Positions 10,651-22,009 of a stretch of DNA of 64,000 nucleotides are shown here, piece by piece. The notes under the pieces are model-generated. The model worked only from the letters and a program-made list of their open reading frames with translations. It had not been told where the DNA came from and did not search any database. The stretch's first letter is position 1, and each line of letters opens with the position of its first letter. The position numbers were made by a program, and so were the translations under genes. Source of the DNA: Lingula anatina (Eukaryota; Brachiopoda; Lingulata; Lingulida; Lingulidae); NCBI RefSeq assembly GCF_001039355.2, contig NW_019773531.1:25733-89732 (forward strand), given 5' to 3'.

Positions 10651-12835
10651 CTAACGAGTGCCCAAAAAGACATCAGAGGGGTTGGGCTCTTGACCAGCCC
10701 AGTAGTCCACGAAACGGTCTATGAACTCGTTGGAATCAATCACACCATCCTCATTCCCATCAATGGCATCAGATATATCTTGAATCTTAGCAGTGTTTCG
10801 GAAAATAGTAAGGAAGTTGGAATATTCATCTACCATCAATTGCTATCACAGTCGAGATCAAACGTACCAAGCCAATCATTTGCGAATTTTACGATCTCCT
10901 ATCTTGTAATAGGGAGTTCAACTTCTTCAGTCCGAAGCATATCTTGAAATGTGATGGATTTTGAATATTTGGCGTATTCATTTGAATACCACAGGTGGTA
11001 GCCACTGGGCAATATACCATTCACCGCCATGGCTCTCCAAGATGGAAGAACTTGCTGAGCTCGCTCTGTTGTTGAATCTATGAATTCCTGTTGAGTCACT
11101 ATGTCACTTCCATCAACGTATATGATATTGTACTTGAAAATCCAGTGCTCCATGGTCAGAAATGTGCAGCACTCGCGCGATTGGCGAGGGCGCAACAGTA
11201 GGGCTTCACGTGACTCAACTAACCAATCACAGCACAAGAATGGCATCGCACACAGACTCTGTGATAAGTGCTCAGCCCATTGTCAAGTAGTGTTAGTTCA
11301 TGGTAACAAGCGTCTGATATGTGCAGAGAAGTTTATTATTATAATATATATTGTTCTTATTGTTACATTATTAAATCTAACTCTGTATCCAAGTAATAAC
11401 TATACGGTACCAAGTCAGGTACTGATGATGTGCAGAGGCCATATATTCCAGAATAAGCCATTACCACTGATTTATAACTTTTATTTTTGTTTAATATGTT
11501 ATTCGCGAAAGAGTTCATGAAAGATTATTTTAATTTGTTAAATCATGATCTTATTCTTTTTATATTCAAATAATTGAATAATGTGGGTAAAATTGGTCTT
11601 CCACTTCTTATTTGCATTTTTCCTTTACTACAAGATTATTTTGGAACAGTTGCAGCATTAAAAATGTTAATAAATAGCAATCTGAAAGAAGAATTTTGCA
11701 TAATTATTAAATGATGATAGGAATTTTGGATTAAGAGATTAGTTAAATACTGAGTAGTGATATGGTCAGTCAATTTATGTAGAATCTGATAATATGATTG
11801 AAAATACTGATTGAATTATTGGCCTTGCACTGGGCAGTTTTACATTTGTGCCAAGTGCTCTTTTTGGACTCCATTGTACATTGGTAAAAAATCTTCTATT
11901 GCCATGAAAGTTTTTAATCAGACTCTGTATGGTGCTGCTATCTGCTGGTGCTATCGGCAACGAATTAATTTGCCTTTGTTTCTGAGTGAATTTACCGTCT
12001 AAAATCACTATTACTGAAAATATTTGCGTTTTGCTGAGGGTAGGCTAGGCAATATACGGCAAACTTCTTAGTACGTGTGTACAACAAAATTTTTTTAAAA
12101 ACCTAGCGATATTTGGTCAGGAGTTGCTTGAAGCATAGCACAGCGTTTCTGTCTATCGGCATCAGGCCGTTAGTTTGTCAATTCTCACGAATTACCCACG
12201 AATCGCGAACCCATTCATTTTCCTTTGGCAATCTAGCAACTCATTAAAAATGCACGCATGTGCAGTGGGCTAGGCGTGACGTCATGCAGTGCATTTCTGG
12301 GGATGCACTAAAGTTTCCTTTGGGGTTTTAAAATTTAACAAAATACTATAAAACAAACATGGCGTGGATGTGACACAACTGCAAATGGTCAAACATTGCT
12401 TATTGTTCACCCTATTTTTGTTTGTTAGCAGGGCCTTACCACTTAATCACTGCGCCAAACACCAATGACCAAGTGATTACCGTGGGTTTTCGCTGTTTGC
12501 GCTTATCAAATTGTCCCTTGAATTTTATCCTGCTCTATTATCCTGTTATATGATGGGTTCCTGAAGTATCATTTATAGTTTTCTTTGCGTTACAAAATGT
12601 AATCTGTGTTTCTTATAACATATTTAAGTCTTTAACTGCCGCACTATGTTGTCCCTTTGCTGTTTACAGTACCCATTTACGATTTTGTAGACACCCGATT
12701 TAAAGTAGTCTAGCTTCTTAAATATTCAAAAGCCAATAACAAATTCGTGCCTAGCCCTACCTTTACCATTTTCGAAGGGCAGATAGTCGGAACGACTATA
12801 AGAAGGAGAAGAACTTTCAGATTGTTTGAGAACAT
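10651..12835 (-). pseudogene. Class C EF-hand pseudogene, disrupted by a 1.15-kb insertion
   Basis: Exon 1 (12761-12835) is intact and encodes a leader starting MFSNNLKVLLLLIVV, with donor GTAGGG. Exon 2 is broken several ways. The acceptor AG before the AACCCC start has become AA (12328-12329). About 1155 bp are inserted after 11148. The EF loop I region lacks several codons. A GAA codon in the conserved LPITREE stretch reads TAG. One T is missing at about 10839, shifting the frame. The remaining pieces still show WYSNEYAKYSKSITFQDM and loop IV DGNEDGVIDSNE with the GTR-stop end. It is a clear relic of a secreted SCP-like gene. Confidence 0.85.
11149..12303. mobile_element. Insertion in exon 2 of the class C pseudogene
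   Basis: Exon homology stops at CCAGTGC (11148) and resumes at GCACTAAAG (12304), so the interval is foreign. The termini share a weak inverted match (left CAGAAATGTGCAGCA; right, reverse complement, CAGAAATGCACTGCA). No transposase is recognised inside. It is probably a non-autonomous DNA element. Confidence 0.55.
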
Positions 12836-12925
12836 TCTTATGAACTCTGTATTGTTAAGATTTCTGAAACAAAAGTAACAACCAATTTAAACTATATTCA
12901 ATAATCATCGAGTGTGAAATACAAG

Positions 12926-12933
12926 TTTATATA
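12926..12933 (-). promoter_or_regulatory. TATA box of the 10.7-kb class C copy
   Basis: TATATAAA on the minus strand, 91 bases upstream of the exon 1 ATG, is followed by the conserved ACTTGTATTTCACACTCGATG leader. Equivalent boxes occur in other class C copies at about 15659, 21997, 43908 and 46760. Confidence 0.6.
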
Positions 12934-12939
12934 CCACCC

Positions 12940-13865
12940 TTCACATAGGAAAATATTCTTGCTTTATTACTTTGCATACATAGGAACCTACATGTAGATA
13001 TGCAATCTGCAATTGCCAGGGTCTGCCCAGGGTTTTGCCCATATGCGGCGACGTTTACAGCACAGTGTAATATCAAACAGTGTAATATCATACGGTATCA
13101 TAATCAAAGACACTTCAGAGCTCGGTTCATCAACTACAATTTTACGTTTTTGACACCTTCGATACAGACTATATCCCTCAACATGCATTTGTATTTAGAT
13201 TTACTTCCCAGATGTCTGTTGTTTCTCTTGGAGGCCAGGTTTATGTAATGTCTTGTTTAAGTGAGCATGGTGTATTTAAATGCAATTATTTCGCAGTATT
13301 GTCGGTATGAACATTATCAGTCACGCGTGTCCCCTATCCGACATGTTACAAATCCCCTGACACCTCCATTTTTAAAAGTATCATTTGTACCACTGGATGT
13401 AAACATCAAAATACATTTAATACGGGCTATGAGACAAACTAGGACATCCTGTTGACAAACATTCTAACATCGTTAAAGCAGATTATCTATTTTGTGATTG
13501 ATAGATAGATAGATGAATACTAGTAGTTGAATTCTAAATGATCTGCCTACTCCACGTCCTTACAATCTCCAAATATTTCCAGCATTCAATCATGCTTATC
13601 ATATCCAGAATAATTAATTTTATTTTGGTGATGAAAATGATGCTTTATGTGGCTTACATTCGGCAGACACTTCCTTACCTGTCGTAAGCGGATGTCGAGT
13701 TTATTTATTGTTATTCTCCTAATAAAATTGATTGTCATACGGGCTGCCAAGTGTAGAAATGTGTTTTTCACCTTGTTATTTCCAGTGTTGGGATTTATGG
13801 CTTCATCGAAGCCATTTATTGCCAAATTTTGGGTAAAAGAAATACCCAAGTGATTTGACAGACTT
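12940..13865. other. Class C upstream flank
   Basis: Duplicated flank with a short GATA microsatellite at about 13497-13515 and the shared gccaagtgtagaaatgtg block near 13750. No gene is supported; open frames here recur only because the flank is duplicated. Confidence 0.6.
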
Positions 13866-14167
13866 ACATGTCACATCAAACAAAACATTACACTCCAGTA
13901 TATCCCGCCCCTTTTTATTTATATAAGTAACTTTATAATGCTGTATATACATGCACTAGATTAGTAGTTATAGCTCTCGGGGCATCCATCCATGTTCCAT
14001 GCATCAACTCCATATGTAAAATAGCCATGCTATGATCCTATGGCTATAGTCGTAAAATAACATGATCCTAAGGATATAGTCGTATATGTACAAAAAAAAT
14101 CCAAATAAATCTAAATGAAGAGAGCACAGCCAGAGAGACACGCTGGTCAGACGGGTTGATTCAATTG

Positions 14168-14173
14168 TTTATT
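14168..14173 (-). terminator. Candidate poly(A) signal of the 14.6-kb gene
   Basis: AATAAA on the minus strand, about 400 bases past the stop codon. The same position carries AATAAA in the 7.7-kb and 10.3-kb copies. Confidence 0.4.
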
Positions 14174-14575
14174 CTAAATAAGACAAACATGTATATGATA
14201 AACCTAGAAAAGAGTAGAGCCAATGGTTTTAATCCAATCTAGACATGCCTTATCTCTGCTTGCCTGGCAGTAGTACTGTTCCGAGGAGAACCAACTTACA
14301 GGGTAAAAAGAACTGATTGAAAGCGTTGAAACTGATATTCTCTTTTTGGACAAACTACCACTACCTAAAACAGCCTTTTCAAAAAAAAAAAAAATTAATT
14401 AATAAATAAATAAATAAGATAAAATAAGATAAAAAAAAAATCACAAAAACAGCGCACTCAACTAAAAAAGGCTAAAACAAAGCGAGTGCATACACGTTTA
14501 GAAACTCAAAAGGTAAAATGTAATCTTAAAGGCCAGGCATATGATTTAAAGAGGGACCTCTCTATCAGCGCGGGC

Positions 14576-15563
14576 CTAATAACGAGTGCCTAAAAAGACA
14601 TCAGAGGGGCTGGGCTTTTGACCAACCCAGTAGTCCTCGAAAGCGTCTATGAACTCATTGGTATCAATCACATCATCCTCATTCCAATCAATGGAATCAA
14701 ATATATCTTGAACCTTAGCAGTGTTACGGAAAATAGTAAGGAAGTTGGAATACTCGTCTACCATCAATTTGCTATCGCAGTCAAGATCAAATGCGCCAAA
14801 CCAATCTCTTGCCAATTTTACGGTCTCTTCTCTTGAAATAGGGAGTTCAAATTCTTCTATCCGAAGCATTTCTTGAAATGTGAAGGACTTTGAAAAGTTG
14901 GTGTATTCATTTGACCACCACAAGTAAAACGCACTGTACAGTATACCATTCACCGCCATGGCTCGCCAAGATGGGAGAACTTGTTTAGCTCGCTCTGTTG
15001 TTGAATCAATGCATTCCTCTTCAGTCACTACTCCATTTTCGTCAACGTCCATGATATCAAAGAATTCTTTGTACTTGAAAATCCAGTGCGCACTAAAGTT
15101 TCCTTTGGGGTTCTAAAATAAACAACAAAAAACATAAAAAAACATGACGTGAAAAAAACATTGCCTATTGGTTACCCCAACACCAATAGCCAAGTGATTC
15201 ACGTGGTTTCTCGCCGTTTACGCTTATCAAATTGTCCTTTGGATTTTATCCTTCATCATTATCCTTTTATATGATGAAATATCAGTGTATCACTTATAGT
15301 TTTCGATGCGTTACCAAATGTACTTTGTGTTTTTTTATAACATATTTAACCCGTCCTTTAACTGCCGCACCTTCTTGTCCCTTTACTGTTAACGGTAGCC
15401 ATTTACAATCCTTGTAAACACCCGATTTCAAGTAGTCTAACTTCTTAAAATATTCAAAAGACAATAATAAATTCGTGCCTGGACCTACCTTTACCATTTT
15501 CGAAGAGCAGATAGTCGGAACGACCATGAGAAGGAGAAGAACTTTCAGATTGTTTGAGGACAT
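14576..15563 (-). CDS. Secreted EF-hand protein, SCP/photoprotein-like (class C), intact
   Basis: Exon 1 (15489-15563, 25 codons, ATG at 15563) encodes a leader starting MSSNNLKVLLLLMVVPTICS. Exon 2 (14576-15112) follows a 376-bp phase-0 intron with donor GTAGGT and acceptor TTTTAG before AACCCC. The 203-residue product has EF loop I at 47-58 (DVDENGVVTEEE), WWSNEY at 90-95 next to a degenerate loop II, loop III at 134-145 (DLDCDSKLMVDE) and loop IV at 167-178 (DWNEDDVIDTNE). A short tail YWVGQKPSPSDVFLGTRY closes it. Loops III and IV lack the usual Gly at position 6 but keep the acidic ligands. Secretion and Ca binding are inferred. There is no ER-retention signal at the C-terminus. It is the best-preserved class C copy on the left side, with a TATA-like box at 15659. 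Confidence 0.88.
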
Positions 15564-15658
15564 TCTTATATAAACTGAGTATTGTTCACATTTCTAAAAC
15601 AAAAATAACAACCAACTTAAACTATATTCAATTATATTCATCGAGTGTGAAATACAAG

Positions 15659-15666
15659 TATATATA
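15659..15666 (-). promoter_or_regulatory. TATA-like box of the 14.6-kb gene
   Basis: TATATATA on the minus strand, about 95 bases upstream of the ATG, at the position of TATATAAA in the paralogues. The leader contains a short upstream ATG in CACTCGATG. Confidence 0.5.
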
Positions 15667-15669
15667 ACA

Positions 15670-16770
15670 CCCTTCATATAAATATATATGATTGCTTTAC
15701 TTTGCATACATAGGAACCTAAATATGCAATCTGCAATTAACAATAAAACAGCGTCTGTATTTTGGTAGGCCTAAATGTGGCGACGTTTACAGTACACAAA
15801 CAGTACAATATCATAAGGTATGTACAGGGGTATCATAAACGCTTCGGAGCCCGTCGATCAACTTAAATTCCAATGTTCATGAACACTGAATCTTAAAGTT
15901 ATCAAAATCACTGAAGTTCTTGACACTTTCGATACAGATAGTATCCCTAAATATGCCATTCTAAACTTAACTTACCAGATGCCTGTTGCTTCTCTTGCAG
16001 AGCCCAGTCTTATGTAATGTCTTGTATAAGTGAGCGTAATGTATTCAAATACGATCATTTCGTAGTATTGTCGGGATGAACATTATTAGTCACGTGTGTC
16101 CCCTATCCGACATGTTACCAATCCCCTGACACCTCCATTTTTAAAAGCATACATTTGTACCACTGGGTGTAAACATCAAACTACATTTAATATGGGCTAT
16201 GAGACAAAATAGGACATCTTGTTGTCAAACATTTGAAATGTACATCCTGAATGTCAGCGTTATCATCATCGTAGACAACAAATAAATATTTTTATTTTGT
16301 GTTTGTGTTTGTTAGCAAACATGTTTAACGCGATTTTATTTCTTTTATCGACTATTTAAACGCTTATTTCGTAAGTGATGTGTGATGATCTATCTATCTA
16401 TCTGCCTATCTAGTATCTATCGACTAGATAGATACTAGCAGTTGAATCACTTAATGATCTGCCTATTCCACTTCCTTACAATCTCAAACATTTACTGCAG
16501 TCAATCATAATAACCATATATAATATAATTAATTGTATTTTGGATATGAAAATGATGCTTTATGTTGCATGTTGCTTACATTTTACAGGCACTTCTTAAC
16601 CTGTCGTAAATGGATGTCGGCTTTCTTTTTTGTTATTTTCCTAATAAAAGTAATTGTTATACAGGCTATCAAGTGCAGAAATGCGTTATTCACCTTATCA
16701 CTTGTAATGTTGGGATTTATGGATTCTTCGAAGCCATTAGTAGACAAATTTTGGGTAGAAGAGTAGTAGT
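15670..16770. other. Class C upstream flank with GATA repeats
   Basis: No gene. The flank contains clustered GATA/TATC repeats at about 16388-16437, and a 130-bp segment at about 16250-16375 that recurs in inverted orientation at about 44705-44840. Confidence 0.55.
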
Positions 16771-18126
16771 TATGACTCTCGGGGCAGAGCGTCCCTGTTC
16801 CATGCATAAACATCACATGTAAAATAAGCAAGTTGCGATTCTAAGGATTTATCGGTTGTATATGAACACGGAAATCACTAATTAAATCTGAATGAAGAGA
16901 AATGGAAAGAGAGAGAGAGACGCAGGTCAGACTGGTTGATTCAATGGTTTAATTATTCTAAATAAGATATATATGTACATGATAACCAAGCATAGAGTAG
17001 AGCCAATGGTTAAAATTCAATCTAGGCATGCTTTATCCGGCACTGATCCGATGAGAATCAACTGATGGGGAAACATTAACTGATTTATAATGTTGCAACT
17101 AATATTCTTCTTCCGGACAAACTATCATTACATAACGCACCTGTCATATCTTAAACAACGCAACACAACAACAGCGCACCCAAATGCGAAAAGGCAAAAA
17201 CGAAGCGAGTACACGTTTAAAAATTTTAACTTTAATCTAAAAGGCCAGCTCTTAATTACAAGGGTACGTCTTTATATTCGCCGGCTTAATAACGAGTGCC
17301 CAAAAAGACATCAGAGGAGCTGGGCTCTTGACCAGCCCAGAAGTCCTCGAAACCATCTGTGAACTCGTTGGTATCAATCACACCATCCTTATTCCAATCA
17401 ATGGCATCAGATATATCTTGAACCTTACGGGAAATAGTAAGGAAGTTGGAATACTCATCTACCATCAATTTGCTATCGCAGTCGAGATCAAACGCGCCAA
17501 GCCAATTTCTTGCAAATTTGACGTTGTCTTTTCTTTTAATAGGGAGTTCAATTTCGTCAGCCCGAAGCATTTCCTGAAATGTGATGGATTTTGAATAGTT
17601 GGTGTATTCATTTGACCACCACACTTGAAATGCACTAGACAATATACCTTTCACCGCCATGGCTCGCCAAGATGGGAGAACTTGTTTAGCTCGGCCGGCT
17701 GTTGAATCGATAAATTCCTCTTCTGTCACCTTGCCATTTTCATCAACGTCCATGATATCAAAGAATTATTTGTACTTCAAAATGCAGTGCGTACTTAAAA
17801 TTTCCTTTGGTGTTCTAAAATGTTAAAAAAATACTATAAAACAAACATTGCCTATTGTTCACCCTAACTTAAATTGCTTGTTTTTACAACAGTACCTTAT
17901 CACTTTATCACTGCTCCAAACAACAATGACCCAGTGACTAGCGTGGTTTCTCGCAGTTTACCTTTATAAAATTAAGCTTTAAAATTTATCCTGCGCTTTT
18001 ATCCTATTGTAAAAAGGGTTCTATTTACAATAGTACACTGAAGTACACATATCATGGTCAAGACCAAGACAGAACATACCAAGGACTTTAACCCCCATCT
18101 CAAAATGCAGCAAATGGAACATACCA

Positions 18127-18705
18127 GTGATTCTGAACACAAACCCTCAATCACTTAGGGACAAGGTCTCAGAAGTTTCTACTATCTTACTTCAGAATCA
18201 AGTGGATGTTGCCTGTATAGTTGAATCGTGGTGTCCTGATTTTATACCCGATGAACATATCAACATTATTTCATATGAGACTCTAAGACGTAACCGACAA
18301 GTGAAACGGGGTGGTGGTATAGTTTGTTATATCCATCAGTCTATACCATTTGAAAGGCTTAGCTGGGCACACCATGATCAATTTGAGACCCTGTGGATCA
18401 GACTCAACCCACAGAGAATGCCTAGACAGTTCAACCCACTAGTGGTTGGATGTATTTACCATCCACCAGATAGCAACCATAATAACATGGTCCGACATCT
18501 GCTTGAAACACTTGATACAATAAAAACAAAGTATGTGAATGCTGGAATAATTTTGACCGGAGACTTTAACCATCTGCCTGACAAATTGCTCATTAAAAGC
18601 CACAGATTAAAACAACTCACCAGTATGTGCAATCTGGAACAATACCATACGTCAAGGAAAGCTACCAACAATCTGGAAATGTGCCAATGTAGTGCCACTG
18701 CCTAA
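18127..18705 (+). pseudogene. LINE endonuclease domain, truncated
   Basis: About 165 residues of APE-like endonuclease end at HRLKQL, where the sequence jumps in another frame into RT-coding sequence (18618 on). The C-terminal catalytic SDH-type region and the linker to the RT are missing. No methionine start is convincing; the frame continues upstream to the 5' truncation point near 18058. Confidence 0.7.
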
Positions 18706-19602
18706 AATTAAACTAGCACTGAGCGTGGAAAATGATTTAAGACCTGTTTCCCTAACACCTATCCTCAGCAAGGAATTGGAAGCATTCATTTTTACATGGC
18801 TGTGGGAGATACTAGGACCACATATTAAGAAAGATCAGTTTGGCAATGTTAAAGGTTCCTCCACCACAATGGCCTTAATCGAGCTATTTGACACCTGGGC
18901 CAAGGCCAGTGACACTCATGGGGCACAGTCTCGGGTTTTATTACTTGATTTTAGAAAAGCGTTTGATTTAATAGACCACAATATTTTGCTAGGCAAGCTT
19001 TGCAGCTATGGAGTACCTCCAGTATTACTCAGATGGGTCCATGCCTTTTTACTAAATAGACAGCAACGGATCAAGTGTGGATCAGTAATGTCACAATGGT
19101 GCCATATTCATGGGGGCGTGCCCCAGGGTACAAAATTAGGACCTCTCCTTTTCATTACAATGATAAATGACATGGAATGTTTTTTACCAGCAGTAAAATA
19201 TGTGGATGACACTACAGTTTATGAGACAGTTCACCAACCATCTCCAAGGGAAATAGAACAAGGTGCCAAACCTACACAATCTAAACTTCCCATAGCAGCC
19301 TCAAACCTATATGAATGGACAAAACAAAATAACATGCTAATCAATCCTAAAAAAACTGTTGAACTGTTTATCTGTTTCAGTAAAAACCCTACTGTACCTG
19401 ATAACCTAATAATTGATGGTATAAAAATCGAACAAGTTTCACATGCCAAACTGCTGGGAGTTCATATCAGTTCTAATTTGAAATGGGACTTACATATAGA
19501 AAAAATTCTCTCAAAAGCTGCATCCAGACTGTATTTCTTATGCATGGTCAAACACGCTGGGGTGCCGAGACATGACCTCTTACAAATTTATAAAAGCAAT
19601 CT
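18618..19602 (+). repeat. First copy of a 985-bp LINE RT segment
   Basis: Nearly identical to 20085-21069, with only about three substitutions noticed (actagcact/accagcact, ccagcagta/ccagtagta, gtacctgat/gtgcctgat). It ends exactly at the N-gap, and the second copy starts exactly after it. This is what an unmerged contig overlap or an allelic duplication would look like. Confidence 0.8.
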
Positions 19603-20084
19603 NNNNNNNNNNNNNNNNNNNNNNNNNNNNNNNNNNNNNNNNNNNNNNNNNNNNNNNNNNNNNNNNNNNNNNNNNNNNNNNNNNNNNNNNNNNNNNNNNN
19701 NNNNNNNNNNNNNNNNNNNNNNNNNNNNNNNNNNNNNNNNNNNNNNNNNNNNNNNNNNNNNNNNNNNNNNNNNNNNNNNNNNNNNNNNNNNNNNNNNNNN
19801 NNNNNNNNNNNNNNNNNNNNNNNNNNNNNNNNNNNNNNNNNNNNNNNNNNNNNNNNNNNNNNNNNNNNNNNNNNNNNNNNNNNNNNNNNNNNNNNNNNNN
19901 NNNNNNNNNNNNNNNNNNNNNNNNNNNNNNNNNNNNNNNNNNNNNNNNNNNNNNNNNNNNNNNNNNNNNNNNNNNNNNNNNNNNNNNNNNNNNNNNNNNN
20001 NNNNNNNNNNNNNNNNNNNNNNNNNNNNNNNNNNNNNNNNNNNNNNNNNNNNNNNNNNNNNNNNNNNNNNNNNNNNNNNNNNNN
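19603..20084. other. Assembly gap (482 N)
   Basis: Run of N within the LINE. Its length is probably an estimate. Confidence 0.98.
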
Positions 20085-21424
20085 CACCAGTATGTGCAAT
20101 CTGGAACAATACCATACGTCAAGGAAAGCTACCAACAATCTGGAAATGTGCCAATGTAGTGCCACTGCCTAAAATTAAACCAGCACTGAGCGTGGAAAAT
20201 GATTTAAGACCTGTTTCCCTAACACCTATCCTCAGCAAGGAATTGGAAGCATTCATTTTTACATGGCTGTGGGAGATACTAGGACCACATATTAAGAAAG
20301 ATCAGTTTGGCAATGTTAAAGGTTCCTCCACCACAATGGCCTTAATCGAGCTATTTGACACCTGGGCCAAGGCCAGTGACACTCATGGGGCACAGTCTCG
20401 GGTTTTATTACTTGATTTTAGAAAAGCGTTTGATTTAATAGACCACAATATTTTGCTAGGCAAGCTTTGCAGCTATGGAGTACCTCCAGTATTACTCAGA
20501 TGGGTCCATGCCTTTTTACTAAATAGACAGCAACGGATCAAGTGTGGATCAGTAATGTCACAATGGTGCCATATTCATGGGGGCGTGCCCCAGGGTACAA
20601 AATTAGGACCTCTCCTTTTCATTACAATGATAAATGACATGGAATGTTTTTTACCAGTAGTAAAATATGTGGATGACACTACAGTTTATGAGACAGTTCA
20701 CCAACCATCTCCAAGGGAAATAGAACAAGGTGCCAAACCTACACAATCTAAACTTCCCATAGCAGCCTCAAACCTATATGAATGGACAAAACAAAATAAC
20801 ATGCTAATCAATCCTAAAAAAACTGTTGAACTGTTTATCTGTTTCAGTAAAAACCCTACTGTGCCTGATAACCTAATAATTGATGGTATAAAAATCGAAC
20901 AAGTTTCACATGCCAAACTGCTGGGAGTTCATATCAGTTCTAATTTGAAATGGGACTTACATATAGAAAAAATTCTCTCAAAAGCTGCATCCAGACTGTA
21001 TTTCTTATGCATGGTCAAACACGCTGGGGTGCCGAGACATGACCTCTTACAAATTTATAAAAGCAATCTTAGACCAACACTTGAGTACGCTTGTCAGCTG
21101 TGGCATGCTGGAATTACCGCACAGCAATCTAAAGCCTTAGAGAACATCCAAAAAAGGGCTCTTCATATTATATACCCTGAACTCACTTACAACGAAGCAA
21201 TGGACATCACTGAATTATCTACCTTGAAATCTCGGCGTACTGACTTATGCAAAAAATTATTTAAGGAGATAAAACTGTGTACACATAGATTGAACCATCT
21301 TTTACCTAACACTCGTGTCATAGAAAAGGACCTAAGGAATGTTTATAGATATGTTTTACCAAAATGTCGGACAAAAAGATATAGAAACACTTTTATCCCA
21401 TACTGTTTATATACGTGTCAATGA
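20085..21424 (+). CDS. LINE reverse transcriptase, C-terminal two-thirds (partial at gap)
   Basis: Open from the gap edge (PVCAIWNNTIRQGKLPTIWK) to a TGA at 21422-21424. It contains RT motifs from DLRPVSLTP through LDFRKAFD and GGVPQGTKLGPLLF to the KYVDDTT active site, with the SNLKWDLHI thumb region and a C-terminal LRPTLEYACQLWHAG block common to CR1/L2 and jockey-group LINEs. The N-terminal endonuclease is separated by the gap. It would copy LINE RNA at a nicked target. Integrity of the whole element cannot be judged across the gap. Confidence 0.75.
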
Positions 21425-21996
21425 TCTAGGTCTATCCATTAACTTTTAGCTTTTGAAAATAACAACGAATCACCATTTTTAACCTCATTATTGGTTTTAT
21501 AACTTAGAATTTATCTTAAAGCTCTATTTTAGTACTACATCTTTATACTTTTATACATATACATTCAATATATGTCTTATATATTGCAAAGAACACAATA
21601 AACCTTTATTATTATTATTATTATTATATCATATATGATTTTCTATGCGTTACAAAATGCACTTTGTGTTTCTTATAACATATTTAACTCCTGCCATTTA
21701 ACTGCCGCACTTCGTTTCCTTTTACTGTTTACAGTAGCAGTTTACGATTCTTGTAGACACCCGATTTAAAGTAGTCTAGCTTCTTTAATATTCAAAAGAC
21801 AATAACAAATTCGTACCTGGACATACCTTTACCATCTTCGAAGAGCAGATATTCTGAACAACCATAAGAAGGAAAAGAACTTTCAGATTAATTGAGGACA
21901 TTCTTATATGGATTCTGTATTGTTCAGATTTCTAAAACAAAAGTAACAAACAACTTAAACTAAACTCTACAACGTTCATCGAGTGTGAAATACAAA

Positions 21997-22002
21997 TTTA
22001 TA
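21997..22002 (-). promoter_or_regulatory. TATA box of the 17.3-kb class C pseudogene
   Basis: TATAAA on the minus strand about 96 bases upstream of the exon 1 ATG, within the conserved class C leader context. Confidence 0.5.
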
Positions 22003-22009
22003 CAACACC

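Larger units (their letters stand above)
18056..21625 (+). mobile_element. CR1/L2-like LINE, 5'-truncated, with assembly gap
   Basis: The endonuclease part is open from the very left end and includes NTNPQSLRDKV, an ESW motif, GGGIVCYIH, a CIYHPP block and TGDFNH, all typical of the APE-type endonuclease. The reverse transcriptase has RPVSLTPILSK, LLLDFRKAFD, GVPQGTKLGPLLF and the catalytic KYVDDTT box. The frame ends at 21422-21424. The 3' end is AATAAACC followed by (TTA)n rather than poly(A), as in CR1/L2 elements. A candidate target duplication ATATCAT lies at 18049-18055 and 21626-21632. Endonuclease and RT are out of frame at 18618, and much of the RT is present twice around the N-gap. 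Confidence 0.8.
17286..21901 (-). pseudogene. Class C EF-hand pseudogene with a LINE in its intron
   Basis: Exon 1 (21827-21901) is open and encodes a leader starting MSSINLKVLFLLMVV, with donor GTATGT. Exon 2 (17286-17814) keeps its acceptor and most of the EF-hand sequence, but the codon after KYK near its start is TAA (17766-17768) where other copies have GAA. Nine bases are also missing, so the FRNTAK turn reads SRK. The intron has grown to about 4.0 kb through insertion of a LINE at 18056-21625. Downstream of the stop the frame is open to TRY-stop with loops DVDENGKVTEEE and DWNKDGVIDTNE intact, so inactivation is probably recent. A sequencing error at the stop cannot be excluded. Confidence 0.75.

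Noticed and set aside
14618-14836. Plus-strand frames antisense to the EF-hand exons (also at 10690, 17328, 41893, 45358 and 51890)
   Set aside because: They recur because the sense exons are conserved; they have no leader, splice context or codon texture of their own.
18456-18698. Minus-strand frames in and around the LINE and the N-gap
   Set aside because: Shadows of the plus-strand LINE frame or artefacts of translating N.
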